This document shows, piece by piece, positions 55,088 through 62,904 of a stretch of 64,000 bases of DNA (the stretch's first letter is position 1; the number at the start of each line of letters is the position of its first letter). Source of the stretch: Sungkyunkwania multivorans (lineage in GTDB: Bacteria > Bacteroidota > Bacteroidia > Flavobacteriales > Flavobacteriaceae); contig NZ_JBHTJH010000004.1 in assembly GCF_042675645.1 (NCBI RefSeq), positions 1,116,001 through 1,180,000 on the forward strand, given 5' to 3'. Made by a program: the position numbers and the translations under genes. The notes beneath the pieces were generated by a model, which was not told the origin of the DNA, searched no databases, and worked only from the letters and a program-made list of their open reading frames with translations.

Positions 55088-56326
55088 TTATAGATATACC
55101 ATTGCTTGCAACGTTATTACACTTACGGCATCATTGTCGCCGTACTTTAGATTACTATATTCTAAGGATAGCTTAGAATGATGTCCTGTGAAGAAGGCGT
55201 TGGCCCCTATTCCGAATCTATTGGCGTTATTGTCTATAGCATCGATAGATCGGTTGCTAAAAGACAAATACGGTTGAAAACGTGTTTTCTCCTTATCACC
55301 AGGTATAAGATATCCTACATGGGTATAGATCATATTTCCAGTTTCGTAGGTGGTTCCGAGCGTATAATCTCTTCCATAGTCATTGTTTTGAAAGGTGGCG
55401 TACGCTGTAATGGCTGAACCGTCATCTCCAATGGGAGCATCGTAAAAGGCATCAATGGCAAAGATCGACACATCTTCTCCAGACAATTCGCCCACGCCGT
55501 CAGCAACGACAGAACCACTTGGATGCAAGAAGAAACCAGCACCTACATTAAATACTTTCTTACTCCCGAGGTAGGACCCGACTTTATAGGGAAGGAAATT
55601 GGACTCTTGGTCTAAGAAATTATAGTCAAAGTATCCCGCAAAGGTCTTACCAGCATCTTTAGATCCTAGCAATCTCCGTCCTGCATAGACGGCTGGTCCA
55701 GCGGGAGTTGGAACTGCGGCCTCTTGAAGGTTGTCAGCAACGGCTTCGTTAATCGATACACGATATTGAAACTTACCAAATTTCCCTTTAAAATATACTC
55801 CGATATGACGTGCAAACTGATCTGAAAGACCGATGGTAGCCCAAGACTGTCGGTTATTGTCTAAGGTCATCATGTTCAAGGTGCTCTGGTTGTTCAAACG
55901 GGAGATCCCATTCCAATAATGGAGACCAGCCCCAATGGCATGGTCGCTGCTCAAGGCATATTCGCCCCAAAAGTCATGGAAGAACAATTGTGATGAATCT
56001 CCCTTACCCACTGGACTAATGTTTTCGCCATTGAGGCTATTAAGACCAAAATGCGTAAGGATCATGAATTTTTTGTTGAGCTGTGCAAAGGTAAGAATCC
56101 GAGCTCTTCGAATACTCAGATTGGTCTTGCTCACGTCGTCGGGAGCATTGTCGTTGTATTCTGCCCAGAACTGACCCCATGAGATGATCCTAAAATATTT
56201 AGTGCCATCTTCGTTCAATTTCACTTTAAAACCTCCCGTATATTCGGTACTGCCTTGTGCAAATAAGGTTGGTGAAAGTGAAAACAATAAGGCTATTAGA
56301 AAAGCCTTATTAAGCGATGTTTTCAT
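55088..56326 (-). CDS. Outer-membrane porin of the acetate locus
   Basis: 412 residues. Signal peptide (LSPTLFAQG), then repeated amphipathic beta strands with aromatic ends (KLSLEYSNLKYG) and a final strand ending in QAMVYL, the C-terminal hydrophobic residue pattern of outer-membrane barrels. Probably a 16-strand porin that lets acetate or another acid through the outer membrane to the symporter. First gene of the porin-DUF4212-symporter unit. Confidence 0.75.
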   Translation of the reverse strand: MKTSLNKAFLIALLFSLSPTLFAQGSTEYTGGFKVKLNEDGTKYFRIISWGQFWAEYNDNAPDDVSKTNLSIRRARILTFAQLNKKFMILTHFGLNSLNGENISPVGKGDSSQLFFHDFWGEYALSSDHAIGAGLHYWNGISRLNNQSTLNMMTLDNNRQSWATIGLSDQFARHIGVYFKGKFGKFQYRVSINEAVADNLQEAAVPTPAGPAVYAGRRLLGSKDAGKTFAGYFDYNFLDQESNFLPYKVGSYLGSKKVFNVGAGFFLHPSGSVVADGVGELSGEDVSIFAIDAFYDAPIGDDGSAITAYATFQNNDYGRDYTLGTTYETGNMIYTHVGYLIPGDKEKTRFQPYLSFSNRSIDAIDNNANRFGIGANAFFTGHHSKLSLEYSNLKYGDNDAVSVITLQAMVYL

Positions 56327-56414
56327 AAAATAAAGTTTTGGTTAGTAATGCGTTAATGAATAGTATGGTGTGCAATACGAACTTCCAACTTTAATAAACG
56401 AAACAAAAAATTAG

Positions 56415-56441
56415 TATATATAAGTGTTAATTTTATATATA
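56415..56441. promoter_or_regulatory. AT-rich inverted repeat upstream of the porin gene
   Basis: TATATATAA (56415-56423) and TTATATATA (56433-56441), perfect 9-bp arms, 9-nt spacer, about 90 nt before the porin ATG. It resembles in composition the dyad at the InsA-like regulator's own start, so both may be bound by that regulator (inference). Confidence 0.45.
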
Positions 56442-56861
56442 TCACTTGCGAAAGCGTTCCCATTTAATGAGCATGAACTTATCTCCAAGTTCGGTGACCA
56501 GCATTCCTGCGCCATGCAGATTATGAGGTTGGCCGAAGAAGGTGTTCAACTCCGAGAAACTAAGTATTTTATAGGTAGGATGGTAGGAAGTGTTATAAGG
56601 TCTTTTAATATTGTATTTCTTCACCCAGTTCATCACGGACACGTGCGACACTCCGAGAATCCTTTCGATCTCTCGGTATGTAAGCCCCTCTAAATAGAGC
56701 TGCAATGCTTTGTTCACATAGTATTCGTCAATTCTTTTCCCGAGTTTGTTCACTGTAAAATAGTAGTTACAGTCCTTACACTTGAATCGCTGCCTTTCAC
56801 TTACAATGCCAGCTTTGATAAATCTCGGCGAACTACAATTTGGACAGGCTTCTGGCTTCAT
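56442..56861 (-). CDS. IS1 InsA-like zinc-ribbon HTH protein, probable regulator
   Basis: 139 residues. N-terminal zinc ribbon with four Cys (CPNCSSPRF, FKCKDCNYYF) and a HTH (GLTYREIERILGVSHVSVMNW), as in the InsA DNA-binding part of IS1-type transposases. There is no InsB catalytic domain, frameshift signal or terminal repeat. The ~60-residue C-terminus (TYKILSFSELNTFF, GDKFMLIKWERF) is unlike IS1. It reads toward the acetate operon, and a dyad overlaps its own promoter. I read it as a domesticated transposase-derived regulator of the acetate genes. Confidence 0.72.
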   Translation of the reverse strand: MKPEACPNCSSPRFIKAGIVSERQRFKCKDCNYYFTVNKLGKRIDEYYVNKALQLYLEGLTYREIERILGVSHVSVMNWVKKYNIKRPYNTSYHPTYKILSFSELNTFFGQPHNLHGAGMLVTELGDKFMLIKWERFRK

Positions 56862-56909
56862 ATATATTTATTTTGCATAAATATATTAATTTAGCGAATA
56901 TTTATCAAA
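56862..56909 (-). promoter_or_regulatory. Promoter and overlapping operator of the InsA-like regulator
   Basis: On the minus strand TTTG (56906-56909 read in reverse) and TATATTTA (56878-56885) are 20 nt apart, a good -33/-7 pair. A perfect 10-bp inverted repeat ATATATTTAT (56862-56871) / ATAAATATAT (56877-56886) overlaps the -7 box and abuts the ATG, so bound protein would block transcription. Autorepression is a natural inference. Confidence 0.6.
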
Positions 56910-56931
56910 ATTTAAAGATGAAGGTCCTGTT

Positions 56932-56958
56932 AAAACAAAAAGCCTCATACTTGAGGCT
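56932..56958 (-). terminator. Terminator after purC
   Basis: On the minus strand AGCCTCA-agta-TGAGGCT is followed by TTTTGTTTT, 26 nt past the purC stop. Confidence 0.85.
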
Positions 56959-56983
56959 CCATTCATAATCTTCAAGTATTGGC

Positions 56984-57934
56984 CTATTTAGTGAGATACG
57001 CTTTCACGTTCGCTTCAATCCTAGCTTCAATATTCGAAAGGTCTGCTTTAATAAATCGCTCGCCCGTGATATTCTCATACAGCTCGATATATCGTTCGGA
57101 GACCGTTTCGATATATTCATCACTCATATCAGGAACTTTTTGTCCATCCAATCCTTGAAAGCCGTTGCTAATTAACCATTGACGTACAAATTCTTTGGAA
57201 AGCTGCTTCTGCGGCGCTCCTTCTTCTTGCCGCTCTTGATAGCCTTCAACATAAAAATAGCGTGAAGAGTCTGGGGTATGGATCTCATCGATCAGCACGA
57301 TCTTTCCATCCTTTGTCTTTCCGAATTCGTATTTGGTATCCACCAAGATCAGTCCGCGTGCTGCTGCGATCTCCGTCCCACGCTGAAACAACTTTCGCGT
57401 ATAGTCTTCGAGAATGACATAATCTTCTTCAGAGACGATGCCTTTCTTTAAAATATCTTCTCTCGAAATATCTTCATCATGATCCCCTTTTTCTGCTTTG
57501 GTCGCTGGTGTAATGATGGGCTCTGGAAATTTGTCATTCTCTTTCATGCCTTCTGGCATTGGAACACCACAGATGGTGCGCTTACCAGCTTTGTATTCTC
57601 TCGCTGCGTGGCCAGATAGATAACCTCTGATCACCATCTCAACTTTAAAAGGCTCACACAAAAGACCAACGGCGACATTAGGATCTGGAGTGTCGATCAG
57701 CCAATTGGGTACAATGTCTTCGGTGGCCCTCATCATTTTGGTGGCGATCTGATTGAGGATCTGCCCCTTATAAGGAATACCCTTGGGCATGACCACATCA
57801 AATGCCGAAAGACGATCACTAGCGATCATCACCAAAAGTTCGTCATTGATATTGTATACTTCACGTACTTTTCCTTTATAGACGGACTTTTGCCCTGGAA
57901 AATTAAAGTTGGTGTCGGTAATGGTATCGCTCAT
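56984..57934 (-). CDS. purC: SAICAR synthase (phosphoribosylaminoimidazolesuccinocarboxamide synthase)
   Basis: 316 residues from ATG 57934; the frame continues ten codons to a TTG but the ATG gives the usual N-terminus. Motifs: SVYKGKVREVYNINDE, MIASDRLSAFDVVMP, and SRYFYVEGYQE near the C-terminus. It joins CAIR and aspartate with ATP in de novo purine synthesis. The gene stands alone with phoH upstream. Confidence 0.94.
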   Translation of the reverse strand: MSDTITDTNFNFPGQKSVYKGKVREVYNINDELLVMIASDRLSAFDVVMPKGIPYKGQILNQIATKMMRATEDIVPNWLIDTPDPNVAVGLLCEPFKVEMVIRGYLSGHAAREYKAGKRTICGVPMPEGMKENDKFPEPIITPATKAEKGDHDEDISREDILKKGIVSEEDYVILEDYTRKLFQRGTEIAAARGLILVDTKYEFGKTKDGKIVLIDEIHTPDSSRYFYVEGYQERQEEGAPQKQLSKEFVRQWLISNGFQGLDGQKVPDMSDEYIETVSERYIELYENITGERFIKADLSNIEARIEANVKAYLTK

Positions 57935-58003
57935 TGTTCTGTTATGCTGCGTTGGTGTTGACAACTTTAAGGATAGTTTTTGAGACCCTTTTGTAGTAAA
58001 TGA

Positions 58004-58957
58004 TCAGTTGGTATGTTCAGTTTGTTTGTAGGCTTCAATAACTTGCTTCACTAACTTATGACGTATCACGTCCTTGTCATCTAAATAGATGATTCCGATA
58101 CCTTTTACATCCTTTAAAATCAACAGCGCTTCTTTCAATCCTGAAATGACTCTACGTGGAAGGTCAATCTGCCCAGGGTCTCCTGTGATCATAAACTTGG
58201 CGCTTCGGCCCATACGTGTTAGAAACATTTTCATCTGCGCATGCGTTGTATTTTGCGCTTCATCCAAAATAACGAAGGCATTGTCTAAGGTACGGCCGCG
58301 CATAAAGGCCATTGGTGCTATCTGTATGACCCCATCTTCGATATACTTCACTAATTTTTCTGCAGGGATCATGTCTCGCAATGCATCATATAAAGGTTGC
58401 ATATAAGGATCCAGTTTCTCTTTGAGGTCGCCAGGCAAAAAACCAAGGTTCTCCCCTGCTTCTACCGCAGGGCGTGTAAGAATGATACGTTTTACCTGTT
58501 TCTCCTTTAGCGCCTTTACCGCCAAGGCTACTCCGGTGTAGGTCTTTCCAGTACCGGCGGGACCAATGGCAAAGACCATATCGTTCTTTTGCATCAGATC
58601 CACCAATCGCTGTTGATTTGGTGTTTGTGGTTTAATGATCTTCCCACCTACACCATGTACCAGGGTGTCCGCCTTTATCGACTGTGGCTCATAGTCTTGC
58701 TGTCCATTGCTGGTAAGGATGCGCTCGATGGTATCTTCATCGAGTTTGTTAAATTTCCCGAAGTGCATAACCAGCATGTCTATACGCTTTTCAAACTCTT
58801 CTAAGATAGCTTCTTCACCAAAGGCCTTGATCTTGTTCCCTCTTGCAACGATCTTCAATTTAGGGAAATAGGTCTTCAGTACTGTGATGTTATTATTTTG
58901 CTGCCCAAAGAATTCCCTTGGGTTCACTTCGTTAAGCTCGATGACAATTTCGTTCAA
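58004..58957 (-). CDS. phoH: PhoH-family ATPase
   Basis: 317 residues. P-loop GPAGTGKTYTGVALAV near residue 133, Walker B FVILDEAQNTTHAQMK, and the sensor segment MFLTRMGRSAKFMITGDPGQ. The N-terminal region (residues 1-100) has the KH-like fold seen in long PhoH proteins. PhoH is an RNA-associated ATPase, often next to ybeY and rRNA-processing genes. It is divergent from the SAM-hydrolase gene. Confidence 0.92.
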   Translation of the reverse strand: MNEIVIELNEVNPREFFGQQNNNITVLKTYFPKLKIVARGNKIKAFGEEAILEEFEKRIDMLVMHFGKFNKLDEDTIERILTSNGQQDYEPQSIKADTLVHGVGGKIIKPQTPNQQRLVDLMQKNDMVFAIGPAGTGKTYTGVALAVKALKEKQVKRIILTRPAVEAGENLGFLPGDLKEKLDPYMQPLYDALRDMIPAEKLVKYIEDGVIQIAPMAFMRGRTLDNAFVILDEAQNTTHAQMKMFLTRMGRSAKFMITGDPGQIDLPRRVISGLKEALLILKDVKGIGIIYLDDKDVIRHKLVKQVIEAYKQTEHTN

Positions 58958-59073
58958 AAGCGGAATATTAATAGTTAGTAGATACTTTTGTTTTATTAGT
59001 TTTGTTTAAAACAAACATAACCAATTCCAGTGCGCAAATCGTACTTTAAATTTAATAAAATATCAACAATTCT

Positions 59074-59907
59074 TTGACGCCGATCATTACTTTAACGACA
59101 GACTTTGGAGAGAAAGACCACTTTATTGGCGCGGTCAAGGGAGCGATCTATAATGAGTTGTCTGATGTGAGGATCGTTGATATCTCACATGGCATAAGTC
59201 CTTTTAATGTGATCGAAGCAGCTTATATCATCAAAAATGCATATAACAGCTTTCCAAAAGGCAGCATTCACATTATAGGAATTGATTCTGAACTAACCCC
59301 CGAGAATAAGCACATTGCGCTTTTACTGGATGAACACTACTTTATTTGTGCGGATAATGGCGTAATGAGCCTGATCACTTCGGAGTTGGTAGCTGAAAAA
59401 CAAGTGGTCATCAACATACACGATCGAATGGAAAGCGATTTTACGGACACAGACATCTTTGTGCAGGTTGCGGCGCATGTCGCCAGAGGAGGAACGTTGG
59501 AGGTCATCGGTAAACCCATCAAAGAGATACGTCAACTTACTGGTTTTAAACCTGTGGTCAATACCGAAGGAGACCAGATCATTGGCAGCGTTATCTATAT
59601 TGACAATTATGGCAATGTGGTCACCAATATTACAAAAAGGATCTTTGAGGAAGTAGGAAAAGGTCGTGCCTATGAGATTTCGGCGCGCAATTATAAGTTT
59701 AGGGCCATCTATGACCGCTATAGCGATGCCATTAACTTTGACATAGAAAGACATAGACGTGAAGAGGACGGTAAAAAGCTGGCCATCTTTAATTCTGGAG
59801 ATTTTATCGAATTGGCTATTTATAAGAGTAATCCCTTGACTGTGGGTGGAGCGAGTAGCTTATTTGGTTTGCGCTTTAGGGATTCTGTAACGATCAACTT
59901 TCTTTAA
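59074..59907 (+). CDS. SAM hydrolase/SAM-dependent halogenase family protein
   Basis: 277 residues starting at TTG 59074; there is no ATG upstream before a stop, and the next residues (ITLTTDFGEKDHFIGAVKG) are the conserved N-terminus of the DUF62 family. Other family marks: IVDISHGISPFN, SIHIIGIDSEL, YIDNYGNVVTNI. Family members hydrolyse S-adenosylmethionine to adenosine and methionine; halogenases carry an extra loop, not seen here. So hydrolase is more likely. Confidence 0.85.
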   Translation: MTPIITLTTDFGEKDHFIGAVKGAIYNELSDVRIVDISHGISPFNVIEAAYIIKNAYNSFPKGSIHIIGIDSELTPENKHIALLLDEHYFICADNGVMSLITSELVAEKQVVINIHDRMESDFTDTDIFVQVAAHVARGGTLEVIGKPIKEIRQLTGFKPVVNTEGDQIIGSVIYIDNYGNVVTNITKRIFEEVGKGRAYEISARNYKFRAIYDRYSDAINFDIERHRREEDGKKLAIFNSGDFIELAIYKSNPLTVGGASSLFGLRFRDSVTINFL

Positions 59908-59922
59908 TTTTAAATTGACAAG

Positions 59923-60219
59923 ATGTTCATAAGAATCGTGAAAATGAGCTTTCATCCTGATAAGATCGAGGAATTCCTCGATAATTTTCATCAGAATAAA
60001 AAGGCCATACGAAATTTTGAAGGCTGTCGTTTTTTAGAATTATATAGAGGAAAGACTGACGATAACATCTTTTTTACCTATAGTTATTGGGAGAATGAAA
60101 AAGCACTGGAAAACTATCGACAATCTGGTCTTTTTAAGAACGTTTGGGCAAAGACCAAGGTCTTGTTCAATGACAAACCAGAAGCTTGGAGCGTGGATAA
60201 GGTGACGAGTCTTGATTAA
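59923..60219 (+). CDS. Antibiotic biosynthesis monooxygenase (ABM) fold protein
   Basis: 98 residues with the ferredoxin-like ABM pattern: FIRIVKMSFHPDKIEEFLDN, then CRFLELYRGKTDDNIFFTYS and YWENEKALENYRQS. These small dimers act on quinones or heme in some cases; most are uncharacterised. It follows the SAM-hydrolase gene by 15 nt, so they are likely co-transcribed. Confidence 0.8.
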   Translation: MFIRIVKMSFHPDKIEEFLDNFHQNKKAIRNFEGCRFLELYRGKTDDNIFFTYSYWENEKALENYRQSGLFKNVWAKTKVLFNDKPEAWSVDKVTSLD

Positions 60220-60304
60220 TTATGAATGATGAATTTTGGATTGTGGATGATAAATTACGAAGGTTGAAGGGATCAAGTTTTATCATCTTTAATGAGAAAC
60301 CCAC

Positions 60305-60381
60305 AACTGACAACCGACAACTGACAACCGAAAACCGAAAACTGAAAACCGACAACTGAAAACTGAAAACTGAAAACTAAA
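60305..60381. repeat. Heptanucleotide tandem array, 11 copies
   Basis: Eleven uninterrupted 7-nt units of the form AAC(C/T)GA(A/C), the last being AACTAAA. The array ends 4 nt before the GTG start of gldFG and thus occupies its whole ribosome-binding region. All three frames contain TGA from the AACTGA units, so it is not coding on the plus strand. Confidence 0.92.
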
Positions 60382-60385
60382 CAAC

Positions 60386-62770
60386 GTGCTAGCAATTATA
60401 AAACGAGAAATAAGTACCTTTTTCGCATCATCGATCGGTTATTTGGTGATTGCCATCTTCTTGGTGCTCAACGGCCTTTTCCTATGGGTGTTTGAAAGCA
60501 ATTTCAACATTTTGGATTACGGTTTTGCCGACCTCATGGTATTTTTCTCGCTAACCCCTTGGGTCTTGATCTTTTTGATACCCGCAGTTTGTATGCGCAG
60601 CTTTTCAGATGAAAAGAAGCAAGGCACCTTAGAGCTGCTGCTCACCAAACCGTTGTCGCTATGGCAAATTGTGCTCGGGAAGTACTTTGGCGCCGTGCTA
60701 TTGATCTTATTGGCCCTTATCCCAACCTTTCTCTATGTCTATACTATTTGGCAATTGGGAAACCCAGCAGGCAATTTGGACATCGGTAGTGTGCTTGGCT
60801 CCTATTTTGGTTTGCTTTTTCTAATTGCAAGTTACACGGCGATCGGAATTTTTGCCTCTACCCTATCCGAGAATCAAATCGTGGCCCTGATCATCGCCAT
60901 CTTTCTGTCCTTTTTATGCTATTACGGTTTCGAGGGCATCGCTGATTTCGGTTTTTTAAAGGACAACTCCCTTTTGATAGAAAATCTAGGGATGAAAGCC
61001 CATTTCGATAGTATGGGACGTGGCGTCATCGATACCAGAGACGTCTTGTATTTTCTTGTGGTGAGCTTGCTGTTTTTGTTGTTGACAAAACTGCGTCTTG
61101 AGAGCAAGTCAATTTTAAAACCAATCGGTATATTTATTGCCGCGGCCACGGTGACCATTTTAGTCGGAAACCAACTATATCAGCGCTTCGACCTCACACA
61201 AGATCAACGATATACGCTTTCAAAAGCTGCAAAAAACACCGTTGCGAATGCGGATGAAGCTATCATTGTAGATGTGCTGCTTGGCGGTAGTCTTCCTGCA
61301 GAATTTAAACGATTGCAGGTAGAGACACGACAGATGCTTGAAGAATTCGCATCGGAGAACGACAATATCATCTTTGACTTTGTGGATCCTTTAGAAGGTG
61401 AAGAGAACCCGAATAGGATCGTCAACGATCTTCAGCGATTGGGCTTGACTCCCGCCCAAGCCACCATCTCAGAAAACAACAAAGTATCACAAGAGATCGT
61501 TTTTCCGTGGGCCATTGCCAATATGGGTGAACGTTCGGTACGGATCCCATTGTTGAAGAACGAGCTCGGAGCCACTTCCGAACAACGTGTCAGCAACTCC
61601 ATTCAGCAATTGGAATATGCCTTTGCAGACGGCTTTGCCAAATTGACCAACACCGATCGGAAAAAGGTGGCCATCCTCAAGGGTCATGGCGAATTGGATG
61701 ATCGTTTTATAGCCGACTATGCGTCTACGCTCAATGAATATTACGATCTCGCACCTTTTGATATGAAGGCATTGAGTGACGACCATCCAAAGACCTTAGA
61801 AAATCTCAAGCGATTCGACCTGTTCATTTCTGCGAAACCACTGCAATCGTTTTCTGAAGAAGAGGTATATATCTTAGATCAATATATGATGAATGGCGGT
61901 AAGGCAATGTGGCTGGTCGATATGGTAAACATTGAAATGGACAGCCTCTATAATCCTACCGGAAAAGGGGTCGCGTTCTTACGAGATCTCAATCTAGGGA
62001 ATATGTTCTTCAAGTATGGTGCAAGGGTGAATCCAGAATTGGTGAAGGACCTTTATAATGCTCCAATCGTTTTAGCTGCAGGCGAAGGCAACAATGCACA
62101 ATTCAATCCGTTACCGTGGCCATATCATCCGCTCACGGTGGTAAAGAACACGCATCCCATCGTTAACAATACCGGAACGGTGAAGTTCACCTTTGCCAAT
62201 ACCATCGACACCGTAATGGCAGCGACCAAAAAGACCATCCTCCTCTCCTCTTCGCCACTATCTAAAACATTGGGGATTCCATCACAGATATCTTTAGAGG
62301 AAGCCACCAAATCGTTAGAGCCACAGAGTTTCAATGAACAAAATCTTCCATTGGCAGTACTTTTGGAGGGCACTTTCACTTCAGCATATAAAAACAGGGT
62401 GAAACCTTTAAAGATATCGGATGACAAGCAAGAAAGCAGCGATACCAAGATGATCCTTATCGCCGATGGTGATGTGATAAAGAATCAACTCGACCGCAAT
62501 GGCAGGCCATTACAATTAGGGTTCGATAAATGGACTGGAAATACCTATGGGAACAAGGAATTCTTGCTGAATTGTGCCAATTATCTGTTGGATGACACCG
62601 GACTTATAAACATCAGATCCAAAGAAATTGCCATCGCCTTTCTAGACAAAGAAAAAGTGGCTGATGAGCGTAACTACTGGCAGGCCTTTAATATTGGGCT
62701 TCCACTATTCATCTTGGGACTTTTTGGAGTCGTGTTCAACTGGATCAGGAAACGACGATATACGCGTTAA
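60386..62770 (+). CDS. gldFG: GldF-GldG fusion, gliding-motility ABC transporter component
   Basis: 794 residues in one open frame from GTG 60386. Residues 1-240 match GldF (six-helix ABC-2 permease with the segment DEKKQGTLELLLTKPLSLWQ); from about 245 the sequence is GldG (IGIFIAAATVTILVGNQLYQ, RFDLTQDQRYTLSKAA), with the periplasmic domain and a final transmembrane helix near 770. In F. johnsoniae these are separate genes. The fused permease would work with GldA ATPase, not in this window. The GTG is the first residue of a normal GldF N-terminus (LAIIKREISTFFAS). Confidence 0.88.
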   Translation: MLAIIKREISTFFASSIGYLVIAIFLVLNGLFLWVFESNFNILDYGFADLMVFFSLTPWVLIFLIPAVCMRSFSDEKKQGTLELLLTKPLSLWQIVLGKYFGAVLLILLALIPTFLYVYTIWQLGNPAGNLDIGSVLGSYFGLLFLIASYTAIGIFASTLSENQIVALIIAIFLSFLCYYGFEGIADFGFLKDNSLLIENLGMKAHFDSMGRGVIDTRDVLYFLVVSLLFLLLTKLRLESKSILKPIGIFIAAATVTILVGNQLYQRFDLTQDQRYTLSKAAKNTVANADEAIIVDVLLGGSLPAEFKRLQVETRQMLEEFASENDNIIFDFVDPLEGEENPNRIVNDLQRLGLTPAQATISENNKVSQEIVFPWAIANMGERSVRIPLLKNELGATSEQRVSNSIQQLEYAFADGFAKLTNTDRKKVAILKGHGELDDRFIADYASTLNEYYDLAPFDMKALSDDHPKTLENLKRFDLFISAKPLQSFSEEEVYILDQYMMNGGKAMWLVDMVNIEMDSLYNPTGKGVAFLRDLNLGNMFFKYGARVNPELVKDLYNAPIVLAAGEGNNAQFNPLPWPYHPLTVVKNTHPIVNNTGTVKFTFANTIDTVMAATKKTILLSSSPLSKTLGIPSQISLEEATKSLEPQSFNEQNLPLAVLLEGTFTSAYKNRVKPLKISDDKQESSDTKMILIADGDVIKNQLDRNGRPLQLGFDKWTGNTYGNKEFLLNCANYLLDDTGLINIRSKEIAIAFLDKEKVADERNYWQAFNIGLPLFILGLFGVVFNWIRKRRYTR

Positions 62771-62811
62771 TTATGTTGATAAGTTTCTTTCCTTAAACCT
62801 TTCAATTGAAA

Positions 62812-62819
62812 TATATTTG
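62812..62819 (+). promoter_or_regulatory. -7 box for dnaN
   Basis: TATATTTG, full TAnnTTTG match, with TTTC at 62788-62791 as a possible -33 element (20-nt spacer). The start codon lies 86 nt downstream. Confidence 0.5.
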
Positions 62820-62904
62820 TATGGCAAATGGTCCTAAGGCCATTTTGTCCAATTTTTCATAGTAAAAATCCCTGTTTTCAGGAACCAAATAATAAAGTGT
62901 TTGT

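Noticed and set aside
56442..56861. Active IS1 element
   Set aside because: No InsB transposase, frameshift signal or terminal inverted repeats; only the DNA-binding part is present.
60305..60381. Possible CRISPR array
   Set aside because: Units are 7 nt with no spacers; it is a simple tandem repeat.
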